Shown: one piece after another, positions 1 through 8,389 of the stretch | Layout of the letters: the number at the start of each line of letters is the position of its first letter | How positions within the stretch are numbered: the stretch's first letter is position 1 | From: Cryptosporangium phraense | GTDB taxonomy: Bacteria; Actinomycetota; Actinomycetes; Mycobacteriales; Cryptosporangiaceae | Direction of reading: 5' to 3' | Assembly (NCBI RefSeq): GCF_006912135.1 | Contig: NZ_VIRS01000004.1 | Span: forward strand, 62,001-126,000 | DNA: 64,000 bases | Program-made: the position numbers and the translations under genes | Notes under the pieces: generated by a model | Seen by the model: only the letters and a program-made list of their open reading frames with translations | The model's database searches: none | What the model was told of the DNA's origin: nothing

Positions 1-103
1 GGGCCGCGGCGGGGTCGCCGCCCACGATGTCGAGGTGGGTGTGGCTGTCGAGAACGGGTGTCCTCAGCGGCGGCGGGTCAGGTGGGGCCTCGCCCCGACT
101 CAC
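1..103 (-). CDS. tatD: TatD family deoxyribonuclease, N-terminal part only
   Basis: Only the first 34 codons lie in the window; the gene continues past base 1. The reverse strand reads a short proline-rich leader and then [16 protein letters not shown], the hallmark start of TatD-type metal-dependent hydrolases, where the HxH pair binds the first metal. The likely start is a GTG at 103 that overlaps the metG stop in a GTGA arrangement, so the two genes are translationally coupled. The metG-tatD order is usual in actinobacteria. Members act as 3'-5' exonucleases or metal-dependent hydrolases. The family call is firm because of the motif and the neighbour; the precise substrate cannot be judged from so short a fragment. 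Confidence 0.85.
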   Translation of the reverse strand, partial: MSRGEAPPDPPPLRTPVLDSHTHLDIVGGDPAAA

Positions 104-1890
104 TCCCCCTCCAACCGCTTGATCTCGTCCTCCACGATCGACTCGTCGAGCTTCTTGAACACCGGCTTCGGCGGCGCGAGCGGCCGGCCGACCTCGATCG
201 GCCGCGACGCCCACCGGGCCTGCGCGGCCGCGTAGTCGCCCTGGATCACCGGGTAGTCGGGTCCGCCTTCTTCAGAAACCTCGCGGATCTCCGGCGACCC
301 CGACCACACCCCGCTCTCCCCCAGCAACTCGTGGATCTTCTGCGCCGAGTGCGGCAGGAACGGCGTCAGCATGGCCTTGCAGTCGTCGACGACCTGCAGC
401 GCGGTGTACAGAACCGTGTCCCGCCGCTCGTGCGTCGAAGGATCCTTGAGCGCCCACGGCGCCTGGTCCGACAGGTACTTGTTCGCGTCCCCGACGACCC
501 GCATCGCCTCGCCGAGCGCCGCCTTGAAACGCGACCGTTCGAGCAGCCCACCCACCGTGGCGAACGCGGCTTTGGACGAGTCGAGCAGCGCCGCGTCGGC
601 CTCGGTGAGCGTCCCGGGAGTGGGCACCGCCCCGACGTTCTTGGCCGCCAGCGAGATCGACCGGTTGACGAGGTTTCCCCAGCCCGCGACCAGCTCGTCG
701 TTGTTGCGGCGCCGGAACTCCGTCCAGGTGAAGTCGGTGTCCTGGTTCTCCGGCCCGGCGGCGGCGATGAAGTACCGCAGCGAGTCGGCGTCGTACCGGG
801 ACAGGAAGTCGTTCACGTAGATGACGACCCGGCGCGACGACGAGAACTTCTTGCCCTCCATCGTGAGGAACTCGCTGGAGACGACCTCGGTCGGCAGCTC
901 GAGCGTGCCGTACTCACCCGGGCTGCCCCCGTGCGCGCCGAGCCCGTTGTAGCCCAGGAGCTCAGCCGGCCAGATCTGCGAGTGGAACGTGATGTTGTCC
1001 TTGCCCATGAAGTAGAACGAGGACGACTCGGGGTTGCACCACCACGACTTCCACGCGTCGGGCTCCCCGGACCGGCGGGCCCACTCGATCGACGCCGAGA
1101 GGTACCCGATCACCGCGTCGAACCAGACGTAGAGCCGCTTGTTGGCGTTGTTCTCCCAGCCGGGCAGCGGCACCGGGACGCCCCAGTCGATGTCCCGCGT
1201 CATCGCCCGCGGCTTGAGGTCGTCGAGCAGGTTCAGCGAGAACTTGAGGACGTTCGGCCGCCAGTCGGTGCGGGTCTGCAGCCAGGACCCGAGCGCCTCG
1301 GCCAGCGCGGGCAGGTCGAGGAAGAAGTGCTCGGTCTCGACGAACTTCGGCACCTCACCGTTGATGCGCGACTTCGGGTCGATGAGGTCGGTGGGGTCGA
1401 GCTGGTTGCCGCAGTTGTCGCACTGGTCGCCGCGGGCGCTCGGGTAGCCGCAGATCGGGCAGGTGCCCTCGATGTAGCGGTCGGGCAGCGTCCGGCCGGT
1501 GGACGGGCTGATCGCACCCTTCGTCGTCTTCTCGATCATGTACCCGTTGCGGTGGAGCGTCTTGAACAGCTCCTGCGCCACCGCGTAGTGGTTACGGGTG
1601 GTGGTGCGGGTGAACAGGTCGTACGACAGCCCGAGGCCTTGCAGGTCGTCGACGATCACCCGGTTGTAGCGGTCGGCGAGCTCGCGGGGAGTCACGCCCT
1701 CCTGCTCGGCCTGGACCAGGATCGGCGTCCCGTGCTCGTCGGTGCCCGAGACCATCAGTACCTTGTTGCCCGCCATGCGCTGGTACCGGCTGAAGACGTC
1801 GGAAGGAACGCCGAATCCGGAGACGTGGCCGATGTGCCGCGGGCCGTTTGCGTAAGGCCACGCGACCGCGGTGAGGATGTGACGGGTCAT
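100..1890 (-). CDS. metG: Methionyl-tRNA synthetase
   Basis: Cytoplasmic class I aminoacyl-tRNA synthetase that charges tRNA-Met with methionine. The 596-residue protein starts with [22 protein letters not shown], containing the HIGH signature at about residues 18-21. The connective insertion carries a four-cysteine zinc knuckle (CPICGYP and CDNCG, about residues 143-160). A KFSSSR stretch near residue 350 is the KMSKS equivalent, and DSLRYF follows, as in true MetRS. The length fits the shorter form that lacks the C-terminal tRNA-binding EMAP domain. It is transcribed with tatD, whose start overlaps its stop. Confidence 0.97.
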   Translation of the reverse strand: MTRHILTAVAWPYANGPRHIGHVSGFGVPSDVFSRYQRMAGNKVLMVSGTDEHGTPILVQAEQEGVTPRELADRYNRVIVDDLQGLGLSYDLFTRTTTRNHYAVAQELFKTLHRNGYMIEKTTKGAISPSTGRTLPDRYIEGTCPICGYPSARGDQCDNCGNQLDPTDLIDPKSRINGEVPKFVETEHFFLDLPALAEALGSWLQTRTDWRPNVLKFSLNLLDDLKPRAMTRDIDWGVPVPLPGWENNANKRLYVWFDAVIGYLSASIEWARRSGEPDAWKSWWCNPESSSFYFMGKDNITFHSQIWPAELLGYNGLGAHGGSPGEYGTLELPTEVVSSEFLTMEGKKFSSSRRVVIYVNDFLSRYDADSLRYFIAAAGPENQDTDFTWTEFRRRNNDELVAGWGNLVNRSISLAAKNVGAVPTPGTLTEADAALLDSSKAAFATVGGLLERSRFKAALGEAMRVVGDANKYLSDQAPWALKDPSTHERRDTVLYTALQVVDDCKAMLTPFLPHSAQKIHELLGESGVWSGSPEIREVSEEGGPDYPVIQGDYAAAQARWASRPIEVGRPLAPPKPVFKKLDESIVEDEIKRLEGE

Positions 1891-1995
1891 GCATCTACCC
1901 TAGGCCGTCGGTAGGAAAGCATTTCCTCCCCAGGGCGGCACGCCGAACGCGGGGCGGTGCGACAAATCGGACACCGCGCGCGGTCCAATGGATCC

Positions 1996-2907
1996 GTGGG
2001 TACCAGCAAAGACGCGTCGCCGGCCTTGGCTACCGAGGTGCCGACATTGGCCGAGCCGGTCCTCTTCGAGATCGACGCTCCGCGGACGATGCCGATGCCG
2101 GCTCTGCCGCCGGTCCTCCCGGAGGACCCGCCGGTCGCGATCGACCTCCCGCCGCACGAGATGCCCGGCACGCAGCCGCTGCCGTTCGAGCTCCCCGACG
2201 CGCCGTTCGCCGGGTCCGCCCATTCGGCCGACGACGACGAGCCGGACATCGACGGGCTGGCGTCGCTGCGGAGCCACCTGCGCGCGGCCCTGGTGAGCGA
2301 GCGGATCGCCGGGGCCAGCGTCCGCCGGACCGCGTCGCACGCGGCGAGCCGCCCGGTGCCCGTCGCGCTCCCGCCCGCTCCCCGCGGACCGGCGCTCGGT
2401 GGCCCGGAGCTGCGCAACCCCGTCACCGGCCTGGTGCTGGCGATCGCGCTCGGGCTGCTGGCGCTGTTCTTCGCCTCGGTGAGCGCGACCCCGTTCTGGC
2501 TCGCGACCGGCGTCGGGAGCACCGGCACCGCGACCGTCCTCCGCTGCCAGGAACGGACCCTCGGCGACACCTGCACGGCCCGCTTCACCCCGGCCGACCA
2601 CGCGTTCGCCCAGGACGTCCGGCTCGCGAACGTCTCCGCGGCCCAGCTCCGGCCGGGCACCCCGGTGCCGGCCCGGCTGCTGCACCGCGACAGCACCGTC
2701 GCCTACGCCGGCCCGGCCGGCGACCTCCACCTGCGCTGGGTGCTCGGGTTCCTGCTGGTGCTGGCCTGCGGCGTCGGGATCGGCGCGGCGACCGGCGTCC
2801 CGCGCCTGCGTCGCGAGGGTCCGCAGCGCGTGGCCGCGCTGTGGATCCTCTCGCTCCTCGGCCCGGTCCTCCTGCTGGCCGCGAGCCTGGTCATCGCGCT
2901 CTTCTGA
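1996..2907 (+). CDS. Uncharacterised membrane protein with a proline-rich cytoplasmic N-terminus
   Basis: About 303 residues from the GTG at 1996 (an ATG at 1957 in the same frame is possible but lies close to the divergent metG start). The first 140 residues are proline- and acid-rich and probably disordered. Three hydrophobic segments follow: about 145-166, 246-265 and 277-302. The roughly 80-residue loop between the first two contains a Cys pair (LRCQERTLGDTC) and is likely extracytoplasmic. I do not recognise the family. It is divergent from metG and convergent with rsmI, and its stop codon lies inside a perfect palindrome shared with rsmI. No ribosome binding site is obvious before either start. 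Confidence 0.7.
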   Translation: MGTSKDASPALATEVPTLAEPVLFEIDAPRTMPMPALPPVLPEDPPVAIDLPPHEMPGTQPLPFELPDAPFAGSAHSADDDEPDIDGLASLRSHLRAALVSERIAGASVRRTASHAASRPVPVALPPAPRGPALGGPELRNPVTGLVLAIALGLLALFFASVSATPFWLATGVGSTGTATVLRCQERTLGDTCTARFTPADHAFAQDVRLANVSAAQLRPGTPVPARLLHRDSTVAYAGPAGDLHLRWVLGFLLVLACGVGIGAATGVPRLRREGPQRVAALWILSLLGPVLLLAASLVIALF

Positions 2908-2922
2908 CCCCGACGGGGTCAG
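2904..2922. terminator. Palindromic hairpin containing both convergent stop codons
   Basis: CTGACCCCGACGGGGTCAG is a perfect 8-bp stem with a 3-base loop. The TGA of the plus-strand membrane protein (2905-2907) and the TGA of rsmI on the minus strand (2919-2921) both lie within it. It probably acts as a bidirectional terminator, although no clear U-tract follows. Confidence 0.55.
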
Positions 2923-3758
2923 GGCGCGTGCTTGGCCGCCTGCACCGCGTCGTAAACGACACTGCGGGGGACGCCGACGGCGCCGGCGACTGCTCGCATG
3001 GCCTCTTTCCGTGGCACTCCCCCGGCCTCGGCCAGTGCGACGCGGCGGGCCAGTTCGGCCGGCTCGGGGACGTCGTCGGGGCCGGGTCGAGGGGCTCCCC
3101 CGACCACGACCGTGATCTCGCCCAGCAGCCCGTCGGCGGCCCAGATCGCGAGCTCGCCGAGCGTCCCCCGACGTACTTCTTCGTGGGTCTTGGTGAGCTC
3201 GCGGCAGACGGCCGCCGGACGTTCGGCGCCGAAGGCGGCGACCGCATCCTGCAGGGACGATCCGATGCGCCGCGGGGACTCGAAGAACACCATCGTGCGC
3301 GGCTCGGTCGCGAGGGACGCGTAGGTGGCCCGGCGCTTGCCGGGGGCGTGCGGGAGGAATCCCTCGAAGCAGAAGCGGTCGGACGGGAGGCCGGAGAGCG
3401 TCAGCGCGGTCGTGACCGCGGACGGACCGGGGAGCACTTCCACGGGGATCTCGGCCGCGATCGCGGCGACGACCAACCGGTAGCCGGGGTCGGAGACGCT
3501 CGGCATGCCGCCGTCGGTGACCAGCAGCACCGTGTCGCCGGCCCGGGCCCGGTCGACGACGGCGGGTACCTGACGCTGCTCGGTGACGTCGTCGAAGCGG
3601 ATGACCTGGCCGCTGATCGTGATGCCGAGATCGGCGGCCAAGCGCTTCGCGCGGCGGGTGTCCTCGGCCGCGACGACGTCGGCTTTCTGCAGGGCATCGC
3701 GCAGACGGTCGGTCGCGTCGCCCGGGTTACCGAGGGGAACGCCGGCGAGGATGATCAC
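2919..3758 (-). CDS. rsmI: 16S rRNA (cytidine-1402-2'-O)-methyltransferase RsmI
   Basis: SAM-dependent tetrapyrrole-methylase-fold enzyme that 2'-O-methylates C1402 in the ribosomal P site. From the GTG at 3758 it has 279 residues, normal for the family. The N-terminus IILAGVPLGNPGDATDRL and AAEDTRRAKRL are family signatures, followed by LVTDGGMPSVSDPGYRLV and VLPGPSAVTTALTLSGLPSD. The C-terminal helix-rich domain (GGVPRKEAMRAVA) is also typical. The GTG overlaps the stop of the upstream monooxygenase (GTGA) and a GGAG lies about 5 bases upstream, which decides the start. The coupling to an FAD monooxygenase is unusual for a housekeeping rRNA gene. Confidence 0.95.
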   Translation of the reverse strand: MIILAGVPLGNPGDATDRLRDALQKADVVAAEDTRRAKRLAADLGITISGQVIRFDDVTEQRQVPAVVDRARAGDTVLLVTDGGMPSVSDPGYRLVVAAIAAEIPVEVLPGPSAVTTALTLSGLPSDRFCFEGFLPHAPGKRRATYASLATEPRTMVFFESPRRIGSSLQDAVAAFGAERPAAVCRELTKTHEEVRRGTLGELAIWAADGLLGEITVVVGGAPRPGPDDVPEPAELARRVALAEAGGVPRKEAMRAVAGAVGVPRSVVYDAVQAAKHAP

Positions 3759-4906
3759 TTCTCCAGTATCACGGGCTCGTCCCAGTCGACGTGGTACCGG
3801 TACATCCAGTCGTTGTTCATCGACCGGGACGCGAGTTTCAGGAAGAGCGGCATCATCGCGTCCCGGATGACGCGGCCGACCGGGCCGGCGGCTTTCATGT
3901 TGCTGGTGCGGGCGCCGGCGGCGACGACTTTCTCGACGCGGGGACGCCGGATACCGGTGTAGGTCTCGAGGGCCTGGTCGGTCGGCAGGTCGCGAAGGCA
4001 CTTGGCCAGCACGACGCCGTCCTCGATCGCCATCGAGGCGCCCTGTCCGGAGGACGGGGACGTCGCATGGGCGGCGTCCCCGGCCAGGACCATCCGGCCG
4101 CGGTACCAGTGCGGGACGACCGGCAGGTCGTACGTGGCCCAGGCGCCTATCGGGGTGGTGGACGCTTCGATCAGCGCGGTGGCCGGGCCGTCGTCGTCCT
4201 TGAAGAGGTCGAGCAGGTCGATCCGGGCCAGCTCGGACGCCGACGGCGGGTGCGGGAACGGCGGGTTGGCGAACCACCAGACCTCGCCGTTCGGGGCCGG
4301 GACGTAGCCGAAGAACGCGCGCTTGCCGAAGATCATCGTGAACGTGCCCGGCTCGGCGCCGGTATCGACTCCGGTCGTGTACCCGCCGGTGTTGAGGACG
4401 GGAACGTAGCGGGGCGTCGGGGCGTCCGGATCGATCGCGGTGCGCGTGGGCGAGTGGAGGCCGTCGCAGCCGATGATGACGTCGGCAGTGGCCTCGGTGC
4501 CGTCGGCGAAGACGGCGGTGTCGTCGGTGATGCGCACGAGTCGCTTGCCGTACTCGATGGGAATGCCCCGGCTGAGGGCCTCGTCGCGTAAGGCGCGGTA
4601 GAGGTCGGCCCGGCGGATCGTGCGGCTGACCGAGTCGTCGGTGCCGTGGGACATCGTGCCGAGGACCCGGCCGGTACCGCTGCGCATGACCATCCGGGGC
4701 GTCTCGAAGGCCGCCTTCTCGATGGCGTCGGCGGCCCCCAGCACCCGGAGCGCGTCCATCCCGTTGCCGGCGAAGGTCAGGAAGAGGCCGGCGTCGTCGG
4801 CGGTGTGGTCGTGACGTTCGTAGATGGTGGCGTCGATGCCGGCGCGCTGGAGCGCGATGGCAGTGGCGGGCCCGGCAACGCCGGAGCCGATGACGAGCGC
4901 TCGCAT
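3755..4906 (-). CDS. FAD-dependent aromatic-type monooxygenase
   Basis: A 383-residue flavoprotein of the PHBH/UbiH-like class A monooxygenases. The N-terminus RALVIGSGVAGPATAIALQRAG gives the GxGxxG dinucleotide fold, followed by an acidic residue at YERH. VLAGDAAHATSPSSGQGA near residues 275-292 is the second FAD motif (GD) with the downstream proline-containing loop. This class hydroxylates small aromatic substrates using NAD(P)H, but nothing here reveals the substrate. A MarR regulator is transcribed divergently 52 bases away, with an operator-like palindrome between, so the enzyme is probably induced by its substrate or a toxic analogue. It overlaps rsmI by 4 bases. Confidence 0.9.
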   Translation of the reverse strand: MRALVIGSGVAGPATAIALQRAGIDATIYERHDHTADDAGLFLTFAGNGMDALRVLGAADAIEKAAFETPRMVMRSGTGRVLGTMSHGTDDSVSRTIRRADLYRALRDEALSRGIPIEYGKRLVRITDDTAVFADGTEATADVIIGCDGLHSPTRTAIDPDAPTPRYVPVLNTGGYTTGVDTGAEPGTFTMIFGKRAFFGYVPAPNGEVWWFANPPFPHPPSASELARIDLLDLFKDDDGPATALIEASTTPIGAWATYDLPVVPHWYRGRMVLAGDAAHATSPSSGQGASMAIEDGVVLAKCLRDLPTDQALETYTGIRRPRVEKVVAAGARTSNMKAAGPVGRVIRDAMMPLFLKLASRSMNNDWMYRYHVDWDEPVILEK

Positions 4907-4923
4907 GAGTTCACCTCTCGAGA

Positions 4924-4947
4924 CTTATTTCGTTCGGACGAACTAAG
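4924..4947. promoter_or_regulatory. Imperfect 24-bp palindrome, probable MarR operator
   Basis: A 24-base inverted repeat lies in the 52-bp divergent space between the monooxygenase and marR genes. It runs CTTA...TAAG at the ends with a core of TTCGT...ACGAA; 20 of the 24 positions are self-complementary. Size, symmetry and position match a MarR dimer site that would repress both promoters. Confidence 0.65.
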
Positions 4948-4958
4948 TATTAGCTAGC

Positions 4959-5435
4959 ATGTCAAGCGTGGGAGCAGACCGGGAGGACCTGATCGCCCAG
5001 CTGGACCTGGCCGGGAGGGTGCAGAGCACCGTCGCGGTGATGTTCCATACGGCGCTGGCCGAGCTGTCGGGGCTGAGCGCGACCGAGCAGAAGGCTCTGG
5101 ACCTGATCGAGCGGTTCGGGCCGCTGACGGCCGGCGAGTTGGCCGAGAGGTCGGGCCTGGCGCCGGCGTCGGTGACGGGGTTGCTGAGCCGGCTGGAGCG
5201 CAAGGGCTTCGCGAGGAGGGTTCCGAACCCGGACGATCGGCGGAGCGTGCTGGTGGAGATGGTGAGGGGGCGGCTGGACGCGATCGGGCCGCATTTCCTG
5301 GAGTTGCTGAGGCCGTTGCATCAGCTGTACGACACGTTCACTGACGACGAACTCCGCGCCGTTCTGCGGTACTTGACCGCGGCATCCCAGATCCAGCAGG
5401 AGGCGACAACTCGTCTACCCAAGCCGGACCACTGA
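4959..5435 (+). CDS. MarR family transcriptional regulator
   Basis: A 158-residue winged-helix repressor. The recognition region reads LTAGELAERSGLAPASVTGLLSRLERKGFARRVPNPDDRRSVLVEM (about residues 50-95), with the DxR wing motif that is nearly invariant in MarR proteins. Flanking helices form the dimer interface. It is divergent from the FAD monooxygenase and very likely regulates it and itself through the palindrome at 4924-4947. The ligand is unknown. The ATG at 4959 is the first start in frame after the operator. Confidence 0.92.
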   Translation: MSSVGADREDLIAQLDLAGRVQSTVAVMFHTALAELSGLSATEQKALDLIERFGPLTAGELAERSGLAPASVTGLLSRLERKGFARRVPNPDDRRSVLVEMVRGRLDAIGPHFLELLRPLHQLYDTFTDDELRAVLRYLTAASQIQQEATTRLPKPDH

Positions 5436-5442
5436 CCAGGTC

Positions 5443-6447
5443 TCAGCGAGAGTACGACGGGAGCGGCTCCCCCAAATCCCAGAGATACTCGAAATCCGCC
5501 GCCCGCTTGCGTATCTGGCCGATATCCAGAACCAGCTTCGTATTCAAGATCGATGGATTCGCGATCGCGCGGCTGGCCGATACGACGGTCTCGTAGCTCA
5601 CGCTGTTATCGAAAATAATGAAGTCGCGTAGATCCATGTGCGATTGAGTGATGTGGCTGTAGTCGAGCACACGCACGTCGATGCCGGCGTCTTTCTGCGC
5701 GGAACAGATCGCGTTGAACTCGCGATCTGTCGGCAGATCCGGCTTGTCGAAGATGAAAATGCGCCGAACCGTCACGCCACGCTCGGCCACCGCATCATGC
5801 TGCGCCTGCAGGTAGCGCCGGCCGAGCGGGCTCTGCCAGAAGCCGTCACCGAAGCTTTCTCCGCCGGCGTCCACCGTCGCGAAGCTCGTCGCATCGATGT
5901 GTGAGCGGCTGATGTCGGTCAGCCCGATCAACCAGTCGCGGTCTTCACCCTCGTAGGTCGCTTCGCCGGCCGCCAGCGCCTTCAAGAACGACGAGGTCCG
6001 GCTGATCTCGTTCTGCGCGAACTCGTACACCAAACCGGAATCACCGGGCTTGATCAGGATCGCGTGCTGCACCATCTGAGTGACTGCGTCCGACCGCGCC
6101 GCGGTCTGCTCCAACAGTCCGAACAGAGAAGCGGCGTCATTGATCTGGACGAACGCTCCGTGCACCAGATCGTGAATGCTTCGCTCGTGTTCGACCTGAC
6201 GCGCTTCGATCGATTGAAGCCGGTTGTCCAACTCCATCAGGTACTGGACCAGCAGGACGATGCCCCCGAGAAACACCGACAGCGTGAGCGACATCAGCGC
6301 GGCCTGATCGTCCGGACCGATCTCGCCGCTCGTGAGGTTCGTGAGTCCGTAGGTGAGCCCGCCGATGCCGAGCGACACGAAGATTCGCCGAATGAGTCGG
6401 CCGTTGGTAGTCCTCAGCGCGGCCCGGACGCGCCCCGGCTCGGTCAT
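5443..6447 (-). CDS. Two-helix membrane protein closing the first SCO2521-type module
   Basis: A 334-residue protein of unrecognised family. Two transmembrane helices lie near residues 21-40 and 50-70, with a short loop between. A coiled-coil-like stretch follows (LDNRLQSIEARQVEHERSIHDLV), and the remaining 240 residues form a soluble domain that is probably cytoplasmic. The C-terminal half contains GVTVRRIFIFDKPD and GIDVRVLDYSHI, then LRDFIIFDNSVSYE. That pattern of alternating strands resembles phospholipase-D-like folds that lack HKD residues; this fold idea is an inference. Its ATG overlaps the stop of the SCO2521-like gene by 4 bases, so it is the last gene of that operon. The second module has a different membrane protein in the corresponding place. 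Confidence 0.8.
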   Translation of the reverse strand: MTEPGRVRAALRTTNGRLIRRIFVSLGIGGLTYGLTNLTSGEIGPDDQAALMSLTLSVFLGGIVLLVQYLMELDNRLQSIEARQVEHERSIHDLVHGAFVQINDAASLFGLLEQTAARSDAVTQMVQHAILIKPGDSGLVYEFAQNEISRTSSFLKALAAGEATYEGEDRDWLIGLTDISRSHIDATSFATVDAGGESFGDGFWQSPLGRRYLQAQHDAVAERGVTVRRIFIFDKPDLPTDREFNAICSAQKDAGIDVRVLDYSHITQSHMDLRDFIIFDNSVSYETVVSASRAIANPSILNTKLVLDIGQIRKRAADFEYLWDLGEPLPSYSR

Positions 6448-7421
6448 GCGACGTCCGTAGTCTGCTGAGCGCGGTCCGAGGCCTCCTCGAGAAGCCCGAC
6501 GGTGTGCAGGGCTAGCTGGTCACGGATACGGGAGACCTGGATCTGCCACTGCTCGGTCAAGCCGGCCGCGCCGTCCAGGGCCTGCCAATACGGGCGGAGC
6601 GTCTTGTCCATCCGCGCCGCGGGCATCCAGAGATGCAGGAAGCGATCGATGGTAGGGCGCAACCTCGCCAAGCACTTCGAGTCGACGCCCAACTCCAGCC
6701 GACTCCTCTGGATCGCGTCGAGCACGATCGTCAGCAGCCAGTCGTGCATCGCGACGGCGGCGCAGAAGTCGTTCACCGCACGAGCTGAGAGCGCAGCGCC
6801 GGACATTCGAATGGTTCGGTACTCGCCAGACTCGACGGACAGCTCGACTTCGGGCCTGGATTCCGAATACTCGAGGATCCATCGGACCCGCGTCCTCGGT
6901 GTCCAGATCGCTACCGCCTGGTCCAGCAACGGCGATTCCTGGATATCGACGTGGAGCCGATCGGCAATCGCCGCCAGGTTGGGGAGGGCGGTCTCGGACG
7001 TCCTCCACGCGGACGCGACGTGATGCAAGTTCGCCGGGCTGACCGTCTCGATCACACCAGGTCGGGAGAGGTAGTGACCCCACGGCATGCGTCGGCCCGC
7101 TGTGCCCTCGATCAGCGTCGCCACCGAGGCGGCCTGCAGGATCTGGCCAGCGGTGATCGACGCCTGCGTGGCCACCGTGCCGACAGCGCGAGGCCGACCG
7201 CCCGCGGTAGCCGACAACCGGCAATCGATGCCATCGAAGAGATCGGGTGAGACCACGGAAGGAACTGGACGCTGTGACGACCGGACTTCTTGCCCCAGCC
7301 GGAGCGCCAAGATTCGCGCCGATACCGCTTGTGACACCGGCACGGAATGTCGAAGAAGCCCGGTGTGTACCTCGCCCACTATCAGCACTGCGGCCCCCCG
7401 GTGAGCGTCGAGCCGACTCAC
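6444..7421 (-). CDS. SCO2521-like protein, copy 1
   Basis: A 325-residue protein that I recognise as the SCO2521 family of actinobacteria, function unknown. The N-terminus VLIVGEVHTGLLRHSVPV and the central RRMPWGHYLSRPGVIETV are shared with copy 2 (13781-14719). The C-terminal block FLHLWMPAARMDKTLRPYW, with the RDQL after it, is conserved too. No catalytic motif is evident. The start is a GTG that overlaps the stop of the SCO2522-like gene (GTGA), and its own stop overlaps the next gene, so the whole run is one transcript. The family name is from memory of Streptomyces annotation. Confidence 0.8.
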   Translation of the reverse strand: MSRLDAHRGAAVLIVGEVHTGLLRHSVPVSQAVSARILALRLGQEVRSSQRPVPSVVSPDLFDGIDCRLSATAGGRPRAVGTVATQASITAGQILQAASVATLIEGTAGRRMPWGHYLSRPGVIETVSPANLHHVASAWRTSETALPNLAAIADRLHVDIQESPLLDQAVAIWTPRTRVRWILEYSESRPEVELSVESGEYRTIRMSGAALSARAVNDFCAAVAMHDWLLTIVLDAIQRSRLELGVDSKCLARLRPTIDRFLHLWMPAARMDKTLRPYWQALDGAAGLTEQWQIQVSRIRDQLALHTVGLLEEASDRAQQTTDVA

Positions 7422-8389
7422 GGGTCGCCGGCCACGTTCCCATCCAGAACGTAGTTGATTCGCCGAATGATTTCGGCGGGAAGCCGGAATCCTTCGGCGC
7501 TACTTCGTTGAGTGATCGTCTCCTGTATCGCATCGTCCACAACGATCTGACTCAGAATCACCTGTACCGCGAGTTCTACTTGCAGAAAGCGGTTCGAAAG
7601 AACTGAACACGTTTGGTATGCACAGAACGGAGCGGCGTCAGGTTCGAGTTGGACGATCGGCGGCAAATCATCCCAGCTCCTCGCCGTTTCCAGCCTAGGC
7701 GGCTCCGGAACCATCACTGGTGACCCGTTGTGACGCACCATTCCAAGGCGAACAAGTTGCCAAATCGCGGCCAGAAATGACACCGACCAGAGGCGCTCGC
7801 CCTGGTCTTCCCACCAGAGTTCGACGTCGACGAAGATCGAGTGACGGCGCGCCGAGGTCTGCACGGCCGGAGCCCACTTCCGTGATCCTGACATCGCCGG
7901 CGCCACGCCCTCCTGCGCGCGCCTGCCATTGCTCAGCCAGCCGGACTCGAGCACCGGCGGCCGCGATCCATCGGTGTCCAGCGAGGGCTCAGGCACGAGT
8001 TGATGGAGCACCAGGGTTGCCAAGTCGACGTCGTTCGCCCGCGCGCACGACGCCTCACGGACGAGGTAGTCGATCGACAGCCCAGCTTCCGCGGCCGCTT
8101 CGATGATCGCCGGGATCACGACCTGCGGGGTGCTGAACGGTGCGAAGTAATCGTCGATCAGAAAGCACGTGCTGATCCGAGGACGACGCCCCCCGGATGG
8201 GCTGTACCGCTTGATTGCCCCTGGCACCCAGTCCGCCACCGATGCGAAGTGCTCCCGGAGCTTGCTGCCCTCGGGGTCGAAATCCTCGCGGTAGAGATGG
8301 CCCAGCTCGATTGACAGGTGGGAGAGCGGGATCTGGCTCGTCTTGACGCGCGCGGTGGCTTCGCTGAATTCCGCCCTGACGTCGCTCAC
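7418..8389 (-). CDS. SCO2522-like protein, copy 1
   Basis: A protein of about 323 residues of the SCO2522 family, role unknown. Conserved blocks shared with copy 2 are LSHLSIELGHLYREDF near the N-terminus, RISTCFLIDDYF near residue 70 and GLSIDYLVREASCA near 110. I chose the GTG at 8389 rather than an ATG-like start at 8404. It overlaps the P-loop gene stop as GTGA, and it places exactly 22 residues before SHLSIE, the same as in copy 2. The conserved Cys and paired Asp in TCFLIDDYF could be functional, but no enzyme family is recognised. Confidence 0.8.
   Translation of the reverse strand: MSDVRAEFSEATARVKTSQIPLSHLSIELGHLYREDFDPEGSKLREHFASVADWVPGAIKRYSPSGGRRPRISTCFLIDDYFAPFSTPQVVIPAIIEAAAEAGLSIDYLVREASCARANDVDLATLVLHQLVPEPSLDTDGSRPPVLESGWLSNGRRAQEGVAPAMSGSRKWAPAVQTSARRHSIFVDVELWWEDQGERLWSVSFLAAIWQLVRLGMVRHNGSPVMVPEPPRLETARSWDDLPPIVQLEPDAAPFCAYQTCSVLSNRFLQVELAVQVILSQIVVDDAIQETITQRSSAEGFRLPAEIIRRINYVLDGNVAGDP

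Noticed and set aside
58-1914. Long plus-strand open frame opposite metG
   Set aside because: Arg/Val/Asp-rich shadow typical of the strand opposite a GC-rich gene; metG motifs are all on the minus strand.
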